Below are positions 18,321 to 26,468 of a stretch of 64,000 bases of DNA, piece after piece (position 1 is the first letter of the stretch; each line of letters opens with the position of its first letter). The translations under genes and the position numbers were made by a program. The notes under the pieces are model-generated. The model saw only the letters and a list, made by a program, of their open reading frames with translations, searched no databases and was not told the DNA's origin. The DNA lies in contig CAKSQK010000001.1 in assembly GCA_934486785.1 (NCBI GenBank), positions 62,001 through 126,000 on the forward strand, written 5' to 3'. Origin of the DNA: an uncultured Niabella sp. (lineage in GTDB: Bacteria; Bacteroidota; Bacteroidia; Chitinophagales; Chitinophagaceae).

Positions 18321-19022
18321 ATGAAAGCAGGTAAATTAGGTACGGCAATATTAATCATCGTGTTGATACTGATCATTGACCAGGTATCAAAATTCTATAT
18401 TAAATTAAATTTCCCCATTGGCCATGTCGCCAATATCCTTGGGCTTGATTGGGCACGCATTCATTTTATTGAAAACAGCGGCATGGCATGGGGCTGGAAG
18501 TTTGGCAACGAAACCGGCAAAGTGGTTTTAACGCTCTTCAGGCTGGCAGCAGTAATTTTTGGCAGCTGGCTGCTTGTAAAATTTGCCCGCGAAAAATACA
18601 CAGCCGGCTTTATGATTTGTGTAGCCCTTATTTATGCAGGCGCCCTGGGCAATCTTGTAGACAGTATGTTTTACGGGATGATATTTGACAAAGGCTATCA
18701 TTACAATGCGGCCTTTGGAGATTATGTAAGTTACAGCGGTGTGGCGCAACTGGCATCGCCGGGTTATTCTTCTTTTCTGCATGGCAGCGTGGTAGACATG
18801 CTTTATTTTCCCATGATCAAATCCACTTACCCATCCTGGTTTCCATTTGTAGGCGGTGAGCCATTTGAGTTTTTTGCCCCTATTTTTAATGTGGCAGATG
18901 CGGCTATTTCCACAGGCGTTATTACACTGCTGGTCTTTCAAAAGCGTTTTTATAAAAAAGCAGATGAGCCTGCGGAAATTAAAAACGATACCATTGCTGC
19001 CAACAACGAACCTACAGCCTGA
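18321..19022 (+). CDS. lspA: Lipoprotein signal peptidase (signal peptidase II)
   Basis: A 233-residue inner-membrane aspartic protease that removes signal peptides from prolipoproteins. The two catalytic aspartates are Asp114 in GNLVDSM and Asp193 in NVADAAIS. They are 79 residues apart, far more than the roughly 19 of E. coli. The extra segment contains YHYNAAFGDYV, a GSVVDMLYF motif and a PSWFPFVGGEPFEFF stretch, forming an enlarged extracytoplasmic loop I associate with Bacteroidota LspA. Several lipoproteins in this window are likely substrates. Confidence 0.95.
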   Translation: MKAGKLGTAILIIVLILIIDQVSKFYIKLNFPIGHVANILGLDWARIHFIENSGMAWGWKFGNETGKVVLTLFRLAAVIFGSWLLVKFAREKYTAGFMICVALIYAGALGNLVDSMFYGMIFDKGYHYNAAFGDYVSYSGVAQLASPGYSSFLHGSVVDMLYFPMIKSTYPSWFPFVGGEPFEFFAPIFNVADAAISTGVITLLVFQKRFYKKADEPAEIKNDTIAANNEPTA

Positions 19023-19032
19023 AACAAAAAAA

Positions 19033-19061
19033 CCGCTGAAATTTTTATAGTATTTCAGCGG
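19033..19061 (-). terminator. Hairpin between lspA and fumC, T run on minus strand
   Basis: CCGCTGAAAT (19033-19042) pairs with ATTTCAGCGG (19052-19061). Read on the minus strand it is followed by seven T. It lies 11 bases after the lspA stop, so it could also stop lspA messages less efficiently. Confidence 0.6.
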
Positions 19062-19215
19062 AATGGTGTTTCTCTGAATCTTTTTTCAGAGTAATATTTT
19101 TTTAACTCTTTATAAGCAGTGTAAAAATAGCAGAACCGCAGGGCTACGCCAAATAATACGTATCACTTATTCAAGTGATATAAAAAACAATTTCAACAGC
19201 CGACAACCAGCAAAA

Positions 19216-19244
19216 GAGCCGTACAAAATTATTTTATACGGCTC
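19216..19244 (-). terminator. Terminator after fumC
   Basis: GAGCCGTA (19216-19223) pairs with TACGGCTC (19237-19244), then TTTTG on the minus strand. It lies 33 bases past the fumC stop, with a second hairpin further on. Confidence 0.65.
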
Positions 19245-19276
19245 AGGATCAGAGATTTTTAAAAGATCTATAGCGT

Positions 19277-20677
19277 TTAAATCTTTCCAACCATTTTAGC
19301 AGGCACCACCCACTCGTCAAATTCCTGCTCAGTAAGGTAACCTAATTTTACAGACATTTCTTTCAAAGTAGTACCTTCTTTGTGTGCTTTCTGGGCAATT
19401 TCGGCTGCTTTATAATATCCTATCTTGGTGTTTAGGGCTGTTACCAGCATCAGCGAATTATCTACGTGCTTTTTAATATTTTCCTCAATGGGTTTGATGC
19501 CCACCGCACATTTATCGTTAAAAGACACACAGCCATCACCAATAAGGCGGGCGCTGTGCAAAAAGTTATAGATCATTACCGGCTTGAAAACGTTCAGCTC
19601 AAAATGGCCATTGGAGCCTCCAATGCTTATAGCCACATCATTACCCATTACCTGTGCGGCAATCATGGTAAGCGCTTCGCACTGTGTGGGATTAACTTTA
19701 CCCGGCATGATGGATGACCCCGGCTCGTTATCTGGTATAAAAATTTCACCAATACCACTGCGTGGGCCGCTGCTCAGCATGCGTATATCGTTAGCAATTT
19801 TCATTAGGCTTACTGCTACAGTTTTTAGAGCGCCATGTGCTTCCACAATGGCATCATGTGCTGCAAGAGCTTCAAATTTATTTTCAGCAGTTTTAAATGG
19901 CAGTTTGGTAAGTCTGGCAATTTCAGCAGCTACGTTCACGTCATAATCTGGCGGTGTGTTGATGCCTGTACCAACAGCCGTTCCGCCCAGGGCCAGTTCG
20001 CTCAGATGCGGTAATGTGTTCTTAATGGCTTTCAATCCGTGATCGAGTTGCGATACATAGCCACTGATTTCCTGGCCCAATGTAAGCGGTGTGGCATCCA
20101 TAAAATGGGTACGTCCAATTTTCACCACTTTCATAAACTCTTTGCTTTTCTTCTTCAGGGTATCACGCAGTTTTTCAATACCGGGTATGGTTACCTCAAC
20201 TAAAATTTTATACGCTGCAATATGCATGGCAGTTGGAAAAGTATCATTACTACTCTGCGATTTGTTTACGTCATCATTTGGATGTAAGATTTTTTCTTTA
20301 TCCGTAAGCTGGCCGCCATTCAGCACGTGGCCACGGTAAGCAATTACCTCATTCACATTCATATTACTTTGCGTGCCGCTACCGGTTTGCCAAACTACCA
20401 GCGGGAAAGCGCCGCTGTCAATTTTATCGTTAAGAATTTCATCACACACTTTGCTGATAAGGGCCGATTTCTTTTTAGGCAATACACCGGCTTTGTTGTT
20501 GGTAATGGCTGCCGCTTTTTTCAGGTAGGCAAACGCTTTAATAATTTCTTTCGGCATTTTGTTAATGTCCTGCGCAATTTTAAAGTTTTCAATGGAGCGC
20601 TGTGTCTGAGCGCCATAAATTGCATCAACAGGCACTTTTACTTCGCCCATCGTGTCTTTTTCAATTCTGTATTCCAT
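19277..20677 (-). CDS. fumC: Fumarate hydratase, class II
   Basis: A 466-residue tetrameric enzyme that interconverts fumarate and malate in the citric acid cycle without an iron-sulfur cluster. The superfamily signature [16 protein letters not shown] is intact, as are the [14 protein letters not shown] substrate loop and the [16 protein letters not shown] block. The ATG at 20677 gives the standard [13 protein letters not shown] start, 21 codons inside the longest possible frame. Two hairpins follow the gene. Confidence 0.97.
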   Translation of the reverse strand: MEYRIEKDTMGEVKVPVDAIYGAQTQRSIENFKIAQDINKMPKEIIKAFAYLKKAAAITNNKAGVLPKKKSALISKVCDEILNDKIDSGAFPLVVWQTGSGTQSNMNVNEVIAYRGHVLNGGQLTDKEKILHPNDDVNKSQSSNDTFPTAMHIAAYKILVEVTIPGIEKLRDTLKKKSKEFMKVVKIGRTHFMDATPLTLGQEISGYVSQLDHGLKAIKNTLPHLSELALGGTAVGTGINTPPDYDVNVAAEIARLTKLPFKTAENKFEALAAHDAIVEAHGALKTVAVSLMKIANDIRMLSSGPRSGIGEIFIPDNEPGSSIMPGKVNPTQCEALTMIAAQVMGNDVAISIGGSNGHFELNVFKPVMIYNFLHSARLIGDGCVSFNDKCAVGIKPIEENIKKHVDNSLMLVTALNTKIGYYKAAEIAQKAHKEGTTLKEMSVKLGYLTEQEFDEWVVPAKMVGKI

Positions 20678-20737
20678 AATGTATGATTTGTTTAATGAGG
20701 TGAAAACAATCAGCAGTAAACTGTTTTGACCGAATAA

Positions 20738-20745
20738 CAAAGGTA
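20738..20745 (-). promoter_or_regulatory. -7 promoter element of fumC
   Basis: On the minus strand this reads TACCTTTG, a full match to TAnnTTTG, about 60 bases before the fumC ATG. The -33 region is not convincing. Confidence 0.4.
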
Positions 20746-20794
20746 CATTTAAATCATGCTTTTCCTTAACTTCAATAATTGATTTTAATCATAT

Positions 20795-21433
20795 ATGGCT
20801 CAAAACATACACAAAATTTTTATTGTGCTTTTAATGCTGGCGGCAATGCTACCGGCATGCCTGATGCCTGTAACCAATACGGATGACAATATTCTGCTCA
20901 CTTATGAAAGAGATACCGTGGGTTTTTTAAGCGGTCCTTTTTTAGCTGGCACGAATGCCCGTTCTGCCGCGGCAGACTCTGTTGAAGATAACGTGCCGCA
21001 GCGCGATGGTTTTGTGACATGGAACCAGGCATACCCCGCGCAGCAAATTGTTTCATTTGCTAAAACATTGATTGGAACACCTTACCTATACGGCTCATCT
21101 CACCCGGCGCAGGGTTTTGATTGCTCGGGGTTTATTACCTATGTATTTAATCATTTTAACCTGCAGGTGCCGCGCTCGTCAGTTGAATTTACCAACCGCG
21201 GGCGGGAAGTTACGGTAGAACAGGCACAGCCAGGAGATTTAATACTCTTTACCGGTACCGACCCTACCAGGCGCGTGGTAGGACATATGGGTATTGTCAT
21301 AACTGATGGCGGCGGCGAGCTTCAATTCATCCACTCCAGTTCCGGCAAGGCCAACGGCGTTACCATTTCCCCATTAAAAGGGTATTATGAAGGAAGATTT
21401 ATGAAAGTGATTTCGGTGAGGGAAGGGATTTAG
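20795..21433 (+). CDS. NlpC/P60 family cell-wall hydrolase, lipoprotein
   Basis: A 212-residue predicted lipoprotein. The hydrophobic signal ends in the lipobox LPAC (Cys22). A linker precedes the NlpC/P60 cysteine peptidase domain (about 80-205), with Cys110 in GFDCSGF, His164 in VVGHMG and a third polar residue at His180 in FIHSSSG. Such enzymes cut peptide stems of peptidoglycan. It is a single gene between fumC and an enoyl-CoA hydratase. Confidence 0.9.
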   Translation: MAQNIHKIFIVLLMLAAMLPACLMPVTNTDDNILLTYERDTVGFLSGPFLAGTNARSAAADSVEDNVPQRDGFVTWNQAYPAQQIVSFAKTLIGTPYLYGSSHPAQGFDCSGFITYVFNHFNLQVPRSSVEFTNRGREVTVEQAQPGDLILFTGTDPTRRVVGHMGIVITDGGGELQFIHSSSGKANGVTISPLKGYYEGRFMKVISVREGI

Positions 21434-21486
21434 TGATAATGTAAAATGTGGAAATGTGGAAATGGGGTGATTTGCATTGTAATCGT

Positions 21487-21519
21487 TATTCGTAATTCGT
21501 AATTCATAATTCGTAATTC
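21487..21519. repeat. Tandem ATTCGTA heptamer repeat
   Basis: Four head-to-tail copies of ATTCGTA (third copy ATTCATA) plus a partial fifth lie between the converging NlpC gene and enoyl-CoA hydratase gene. A second simple repeat, AATGTGGAA twice, lies just to the left. Neither is coding. Confidence 0.7.
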
Positions 21520-21531
21520 TTAAAAATAATT

Positions 21532-22311
21532 TTACTCTCCTTTAAACCCCGGCTTTCTTTTTTCCATAAAAGCGCTGATGCCCTCTCTGGCATCTTCGGT
21601 GACGATCAGCTTTCCAAAAGTCCCGGCTTCGGTTTCATAACCCCTGCGGCCTGGCTGCCAGGCATCGTTAGCAGCTTGGATGCAGCCAGCTATGGCAAGC
21701 GGCGCCTTTGTATTGATAACTGCCAGCAACGATTTGGCCCTGGGCAGCAATTCTTCCGGCAGCACCACATGGTTGGCCAGGCCGTAATTGAACGCGGTAA
21801 TGGCATCAATCATATTTCCTGTAAGCAGCATTTCAATGGCCCTGCCTTTGCCGATCAATTGTGTAAGCCTTTGTGTGCCGCCATAGCCGGGCAACAGCCC
21901 CAGGTTCACTTCCGGCTGGCCAAATTTTGCATGGTTGGCCACCACCCTAAAGTGGCAGGCCATGGCCAGCTCGCAGCCACCGCCCAATGCAAAACCATTT
22001 ACTGCCGCAACAACCGGTTTGGGACAATTTTCAATTTTAAAAAACAACTCCTGCCCTTTTTCACTCAGCGCTTTGCCTTGTTCTGCGCTCAATCCTTCAA
22101 ACTCGCTTATATCGGCGCCGGCCACAAAAGCCTTGTGGCCGCTGCCGGTAATGATGGCGGCTTTTATGTCTTTATTTTTATAAACTTCTTCAACAGCGGC
22201 TGAAAGTTCCTGCATTACTGCCTGGTTCAGCGCGTTCAGTTTATCGGGCCGGTTGATCATTATCGTACAAATATGATCTGCGGTCTCAACAATAAGCGTG
22301 GTATATGGCAT
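21532..22311 (-). CDS. Enoyl-CoA hydratase/isomerase family protein
   Basis: A 259-residue crotonase-fold enzyme, probably hydrating 2-enoyl-CoA in fatty-acid or amino-acid degradation. It shows the oxyanion-hole segments (KAFVAGADISEF and ALGGGCELAMAC) and both catalytic glutamates, in GGGCELA and in FGQPEVNLGLLPGYGGTQRL. The ATG at 22311 is preferred to a TTG six codons upstream. It is a single gene, divergent from the TRIC gene across a repeat array. Confidence 0.92.
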   Translation of the reverse strand: MPYTTLIVETADHICTIMINRPDKLNALNQAVMQELSAAVEEVYKNKDIKAAIITGSGHKAFVAGADISEFEGLSAEQGKALSEKGQELFFKIENCPKPVVAAVNGFALGGGCELAMACHFRVVANHAKFGQPEVNLGLLPGYGGTQRLTQLIGKGRAIEMLLTGNMIDAITAFNYGLANHVVLPEELLPRAKSLLAVINTKAPLAIAGCIQAANDAWQPGRRGYETEAGTFGKLIVTEDAREGISAFMEKRKPGFKGE

Positions 22312-22326
22312 GTGTATGATTTTGTA

Positions 22327-22334
22327 CAAAGCTA
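22327..22334 (-). promoter_or_regulatory. -7 promoter element of the enoyl-CoA hydratase gene
   Basis: Minus-strand TAGCTTTG, a full TAnnTTTG match, 15 bases upstream of the ATG at 22311. It sits at the left edge of the repeat array. Confidence 0.4.
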
Positions 22335-22359
22335 ATTTTTTATTGCAGATATATTACAT

Positions 22360-22735
22360 CAGCATACGCCGCACGTTGCGTTGTACAAATGTATACTTGT
22401 TGCAGTGTACAAATAAATGTAGGCGCGTTGCAATACCGTGGGTGTAGCGTTATAATAGGTATAGGCACGTTGCAGTCGGGTTGTAGGCGCGTTGCAATGG
22501 TTGTAGGCGGGTTGTAGCACATATCTAGCAGACGAATAAAAATGTCTGCCATGTTGCAGTCGGGTTCGTAGGCGCGTTGCATTGCAACGCGCCTACGAAC
22601 CCATTATACAATGCAACGTACATACACCAATTATATGTCGCAACGTACCTACAACCAATTATATATTGCAACACGCCACACCCAATTACACATTGCAACG
22701 CGCCTATAACCCATAATTACATTTCAATCAGGTTA
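22360..22735. repeat. Inverted tandem-repeat array with central palindrome
   Basis: Units of GTAGGCGCGTTGCAA with a short spacer point right on the left side: good copies at 22419-22434, 22459-22476, 22483-22498, 22503-22518 and 22568-22581. The reverse form TTGCAACGCGCCTAC points left on the right side: 22582-22596, 22610-22625, 22637-22652, 22665-22682 and 22692-22707, with a regular 27-28 base period and an AACCCAATTATA-like spacer. The two halves meet in a perfect 19-bp palindrome (22562-22580 with 22584-22602, loop ATT). A 27-base direct repeat also recurs at 22469 and 22553. Open frames across it simply translate the repeats. Confidence 0.85.
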
Positions 22736-22740
22736 TTGTA

Positions 22741-22748
22741 TACATTTG
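22741..22748 (+). promoter_or_regulatory. -7 promoter element abutting the TRIC gene
   Basis: TACATTTG matches TAnnTTTG and ends eight bases before the ATG at 22757, implying a leaderless or near-leaderless message. It sits at the right edge of the repeat array. Confidence 0.45.
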
Positions 22749-22756
22749 CCTGCTAC

Positions 22757-23362
22757 ATGAATTTTCTTACAGTGATAACATATGCCGGCATTTTTGTATT
22801 TGCGCTGGCAGGGGCTTTTAAAGCAAGAGGCGCCAAGCTTGATATTTTTGGTGGCCTTGTTGTGGCATTTGTTTCAGCATATGGCGGCGGCACGCTTCGC
22901 GATCTTTTATTGGGAATAAAGCCTGTGAACTGGATCAACGACAACCTGGCGCTGACGCTGGTTTTTGCCGGAACGATTATTACGTTTCTGGTTAAAGACA
23001 GGGTGAATAACTTTAGACGAACGATCTTTTTTACTGATGCGATTGGGCTGGGACTGTTTACAGCCTGGGGTATAGAAGTGGCTGCGCGCCATGGTGTGAA
23101 TGATGTGTACGCGCTTACGATGGGTGTGGTTACGGCTACTTTTGGCGGCCTTATTGCAGACATTTTTTGCGGCTACCCGCCGGCGCTTTTAAGGCGGGGC
23201 GAATTGTATGCCACAGCTTGCGCCATAGGAGGCATCTTATTCATCACAATTACCAAGCTTTTGAATTTTTCGCACAATACAGACCTTGCGATTTGCGTGG
23301 TGGTGATCGTGGCCATCAGGATCTACTCGCAAAGAAAAAAGCTGATGCTGCCGAATATTTAG
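22757..23362 (+). CDS. TRIC/UPF0126 family cation-channel-like membrane protein
   Basis: A 201-residue membrane protein with about seven hydrophobic segments and two copies of the UPF0126/TRIC unit. The first carries FALAGAFKARGAKLDIFGGLVV and YGGGTLRDLLLG. The second carries IGLGLFTAWGIEVA, TATFGGLIADIF and a GELYATACAIGG stretch. The glycine-rich kinks are the hallmark of this family, whose bacterial members form trimeric cation channels. The ATG at 22757 is used. A longer in-frame extension to 22577 would only translate the repeat array and is rejected. Confidence 0.88.
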   Translation: MNFLTVITYAGIFVFALAGAFKARGAKLDIFGGLVVAFVSAYGGGTLRDLLLGIKPVNWINDNLALTLVFAGTIITFLVKDRVNNFRRTIFFTDAIGLGLFTAWGIEVAARHGVNDVYALTMGVVTATFGGLIADIFCGYPPALLRRGELYATACAIGGILFITITKLLNFSHNTDLAICVVVIVAIRIYSQRKKLMLPNI

Positions 23363-23430
23363 TATGCAGTGGAGCTTCCGATGGCTTCAAAATAATGGAT
23401 GGCGTGTGCAATGAAGCTAATGCAATGGGT

Positions 23431-23838
23431 TTAAAAATTCCTGTGTTGTTTTACCCAGTTTTCAATATAAGTGTCTATATCGTGGGTATTGGTGCCGGGG
23501 AAGAAAATGTGGTCAACGCCCATTTTTATGAGCTGCTGCGCGTCGTCATCGGGAATGATGCCGCCGCCAATTAAAAGCACATCGTTCATGTCTTTTTCTT
23601 TCATCAGCTCGATTACTTTTGGGAAAACCGTCATGTGCGCGCCAGATAAAATGCTGATGCCAACTACGTCTACATCTTCCTGCAAAGCTGTGGTTACCAC
23701 CATTTCGGGCGTTTGCCGCAAACCGGTGTAAATCACTTCCATACCGGCATCGCGAAGCGCGGTAGCAATGACCTTAGCGCCCCTATCGTGGCCGTCTAAT
23801 CCTACTTTTGCTACCAAAACTCTGATGGGTCTGTTCAT
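23431..23838 (-). CDS. Stand-alone cobalamin-binding protein (methylmalonyl-CoA mutase C-terminal domain type)
   Basis: A 135-residue protein consisting only of the B12-binding Rossmann-like domain. The base-off DxHxxG motif is Asp15-Gly-His17-x-x-Gly20. [12 protein letters not shown] and [12 protein letters not shown] form the rest of the cobalamin pocket, and HIFFPGTNT closes it. In known systems this domain is the small subunit of an acyl-CoA mutase (methylmalonyl-, isobutyryl- or ethylmalonyl-CoA type). The large subunit is not in the window, so the reaction cannot be named. Confidence 0.88.
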   Translation of the reverse strand: MNRPIRVLVAKVGLDGHDRGAKVIATALRDAGMEVIYTGLRQTPEMVVTTALQEDVDVVGISILSGAHMTVFPKVIELMKEKDMNDVLLIGGGIIPDDDAQQLIKMGVDHIFFPGTNTHDIDTYIENWVKQHRNF

Positions 23839-23929
23839 AATAACAATTTATAGGCAAAAATACCAGAATATTCAATGCTGAAAAGATCGCAACACCTGTT
23901 TTTGGTCATGTTTCGGGGGAGGGTAAAGC

Positions 23930-24547
23930 TTATTTATAACCCATTATATCAATCACCTGGTTGCAGAAATGATATTCCACAGGGTCATTGCTGCTCACGA
24001 TCACCAGCCTGTCCTTACAATATTTTTGCACCAGTTGGTGATACATTTCAATACCCTGTACATCAAGGTTTGTGCAGGGCTCATCAAGCAATACCAGCGG
24101 CACGTTAGATAAAATGCATTGCGCCAGCTTTACCCTTTGCTTCATGCCGCTTGAAAACTGATTGATCTTTTTATTACCTGCCAGGTGCAGGCCCGTTTCT
24201 TCAATAATTTGGGCAATGGAAATATCGTTCAGTAATGGTTTGAATTTTTTGTGGAATTGGATCATCTCATCCAGCGTCATTTCTTCCACCACTTCTAAAT
24301 AGGGTGCGCAAATAGCAGTATGCCTGTAAATATGTTCGTGGAGGATTGTTTGGCTGCCCAAATACCAGCGGCAGCCGCCTTCGTTAAAACTTATGGCGCC
24401 GCTTAAGGCCTGTAACAGGGTGCTTTTGCCGCTGCCATTGGTGCCTGTTATGGCGTAAGCATTTCCTTTTTCAAAAGTAAAATTGATGTGCCGGAAGATC
24501 CAGTCGTGGTTGTAACGCTTGCCGGCATCATTCAATACTATCTTCAT
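23930..24547 (-). CDS. ABC transporter ATP-binding protein, single-domain
   Basis: A 205-residue ATPase. Walker A is GTNGSGKSTLL, the signature is FSSGMKQRVKLAQ and Walker B is VPLVLLDEPCTNLDVQG, with a switch region SSNDPVEYHF in which the usual histidine is replaced by asparagine. It overlaps the lpxA stop by 20 bases, so it is translationally coupled to lpxA. This pairing suggests an envelope-lipid or CcmA-like export role, but no permease gene is adjacent and the cargo is unknown. Confidence 0.85.
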   Translation of the reverse strand: MKIVLNDAGKRYNHDWIFRHINFTFEKGNAYAITGTNGSGKSTLLQALSGAISFNEGGCRWYLGSQTILHEHIYRHTAICAPYLEVVEEMTLDEMIQFHKKFKPLLNDISIAQIIEETGLHLAGNKKINQFSSGMKQRVKLAQCILSNVPLVLLDEPCTNLDVQGIEMYHQLVQKYCKDRLVIVSSNDPVEYHFCNQVIDIMGYK

Positions 24548-25331
24548 CAATATTGCCTTTGTATTTTTTAATAATACCGCGGCTGCTTTCCTGTATAAAA
24601 GTCAGTATCTCGTCTCTTTCATCCGTAGCCGGAAATTCTTCTTCCAGGTACTGCACGGCCTGGCTTACGTTAAGGCCCCTGTTGTAAATAATGCGGTAAA
24701 TATCAAGTATGTGATTGATCTTTTCTACGGTGTAACCTTTTCTTTTTAAGCCAATGGAGTTTACACCACCATAGCTGAGCGGCTGCCGCGCGGCCTTTAT
24801 GTAAGGCGGCACATCTTTACTTACCAGCGACCCGCCGCTTATAAAGGCATGGGCGCCTATTTTTACAAACTGGTGCACGGCTACCACGCCTCCAAAACCC
24901 ACGTAATCGCCCAGGGTAACATGCCCTGCTATTTGGGTACTGTTGCTTAAAGTGCAGTGGTCGCCAATAATACAATCGTGGCCAATATGGCTGTAAGCCA
25001 GTATCCAGCAGCCATTGCCCACTACGGTTTTCCAGCGGTCGGCCGTGCCGCGGTGAATGGTCACATATTCACGGATCACACAATTATCACCAATTTCTAC
25101 CGTGGTTTTTTCGCCTGTATATTTTTTATCCTGCGGTTCGGAACCTATAACGGTGCCGGGAAATATTTTGCAGTTTTTACCTATACGGGTTCCTTCTTCA
25201 ATGGTCACATTGCTGCCTATCCAGGTGCCTTCGCCAATGACTACATCCTGGTGAATAACGGTAAAAGGGTCAATCTTCACATTAGTAGCCACTTTTGCAT
25301 TGGGATGGATATATGAATTGAAATGTATCAT
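24528..25331 (-). CDS. lpxA: Acyl-ACP--UDP-N-acetylglucosamine O-acyltransferase
   Basis: A 267-residue cytoplasmic enzyme that adds the first acyl chain in lipid A synthesis. The left-handed beta-helix is visible as hexapeptide repeats from residue 9 to about 185. The catalytic histidine is His118 in HIGHDC, and the GGVVAVHQFVKIG segment gives the second active-site histidine. A C-terminal helical domain completes the protein. The rest of the lpx genes are not in the window. Confidence 0.96.
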   Translation of the reverse strand: MIHFNSYIHPNAKVATNVKIDPFTVIHQDVVIGEGTWIGSNVTIEEGTRIGKNCKIFPGTVIGSEPQDKKYTGEKTTVEIGDNCVIREYVTIHRGTADRWKTVVGNGCWILAYSHIGHDCIIGDHCTLSNSTQIAGHVTLGDYVGFGGVVAVHQFVKIGAHAFISGGSLVSKDVPPYIKAARQPLSYGGVNSIGLKRKGYTVEKINHILDIYRIIYNRGLNVSQAVQYLEEEFPATDERDEILTFIQESSRGIIKKYKGNIDEDSIE

Positions 25332-25367
25332 TCTGTGCAGTTAATGAAAAACTTTTGTTACAGGCTG

Positions 25368-25375
25368 CAAAAATA
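25368..25375 (-). promoter_or_regulatory. -7 promoter element of lpxA
   Basis: Minus-strand TATTTTTG matches TAnnTTTG, with a TTG (minus strand) 23 bases further upstream. It lies 36 bases before the lpxA ATG. Confidence 0.45.
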
Positions 25376-25517
25376 ACCATTCAACATTTAATTGTTATCA
25401 ATAATTTTATAATGTATTGAATATCAACAGGCGCTTATGGCTGTCCGCTATTGTAACTGTTTGCAATCCAATACAATCAAATTACTTTAAACTGACAATA
25501 AAAATGTTTTAAATAGA

Positions 25518-25525
25518 TACTTTTG
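25518..25525 (+). promoter_or_regulatory. -7 promoter element abutting the AraC-type gene
   Basis: TACTTTTG matches TAnnTTTG and ends seven bases before the ATG at 25533. If used, the transcript starts a few bases before that ATG; otherwise translation begins at the ATG at 25560. Confidence 0.45.
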
Positions 25526-25532
25526 CCCACAC

Positions 25533-26456
25533 ATGTTGGAGATAGCGGAGATATTAAAAATGGCTGGGGATAGTAATGCCGCCGGGCTGGAACTGGTTGT
25601 AGAAAAAGACCAGTCAATACCCGCCGCCGTGCAGTACAACATCAGGCGATATAACAAGGCCCCGGAGCTTAGATTTGAAAACACAGGGCTTCTCATTTAT
25701 ACATTTAACAGCAATAAAGAAAGGGAGAACTACCTGCAGCTTAAATTTTGTGTGGCGGGAAATATGTATTGTAGTGATACGGTCTGCAAAAACTGCAAAC
25801 TTGGCCAGTTTAAAAATTGCGCCGACAGTTTAGACAGCCTTGATTTAATACAAATCAGCTTCCCCTCTACACAGCTATGCCAGTTTATAAAAGCAAAAGG
25901 CAAAACCCTTAGTGATGATGTATTGAGTTTTGGCCAGAAAACCTCTTTTACAAAAACACTTCCAGTATGCTCAAAAATAAAAGACATTATTGATGGATTG
26001 GTTAATAACCAATACAGCGGCAGCCTTGAAAACATTTATGCCAATGCCCAATTGCACATGCTTTTGCTGCTGAGCCTTGATTGCATTGCCGGTGATATGA
26101 AACCGATGCTACCCGAATGCCGCTTTTTAAACAATCCTGCCGATAAGGAAAAAGTAGCGCAAGCCAAAGAAGTACTAATGCAGCACATTGGCGAACCCAT
26201 CACCATTAAAGAGCTAAGCCTTAAAGTAGCCATGAACGAATGCTACCTGAAAAAAGGCTTTAAAGAAATGTATGGCACCACCATTTTTGATTTTTATCAA
26301 AATCAACGTATGGAACACGCCAAATACTTACTGTATGAAAAAAGCATGAGTGTTACTGATGTTTCCCTGATGCTGGGTTATTCTTCTATTTCGCACTTCA
26401 GCACTGCTTTTAAAAAGCAAACCGGGCTAAAGCCCTGTGAATTGCTGTTAAGGTAA
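25533..26456 (+). CDS. AraC family transcriptional regulator with N-terminal cysteine cluster
   Basis: A 307-residue regulator. The C-terminal AraC/XylS domain (about 205-307) has both helix-turn-helix motifs: ITIKELSLKVAMNECYLKKGFKEMYG and MSVTDVSLMLGYSSISHFSTAFKKQTG. The N-terminal sensor is unrecognised but holds five cysteines in 24 residues (Cys73, 80, 85, 88, 96), with a CxxC pair, as in metal- or redox-sensing sites. The next gene is an oppositely oriented peptidase, so the target cannot be inferred. An ATG at 25560 is an alternative start. Confidence 0.85.
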   Translation: MLEIAEILKMAGDSNAAGLELVVEKDQSIPAAVQYNIRRYNKAPELRFENTGLLIYTFNSNKERENYLQLKFCVAGNMYCSDTVCKNCKLGQFKNCADSLDSLDLIQISFPSTQLCQFIKAKGKTLSDDVLSFGQKTSFTKTLPVCSKIKDIIDGLVNNQYSGSLENIYANAQLHMLLLLSLDCIAGDMKPMLPECRFLNNPADKEKVAQAKEVLMQHIGEPITIKELSLKVAMNECYLKKGFKEMYGTTIFDFYQNQRMEHAKYLLYEKSMSVTDVSLMLGYSSISHFSTAFKKQTGLKPCELLLR

Positions 26457-26468
26457 ACCACACCCGGC

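Noticed and set aside
22340..22582. An 80-codon leftward open frame inside the repeat array
   Set aside because: Its product is a string of repeated Cys-Asn-Ala-Pro-like segments produced by translating the tandem repeat. It has no independent coding support.
22360..22735. CRISPR array
   Set aside because: Units change direction at a central palindrome, spacers are short and similar to one another, and there are no cas genes.
22577..22756. N-terminal extension of the TRIC-family gene
   Set aside because: The extra 60 residues are repeat-array translation, and a promoter box lies at 22741, downstream of the proposed start.
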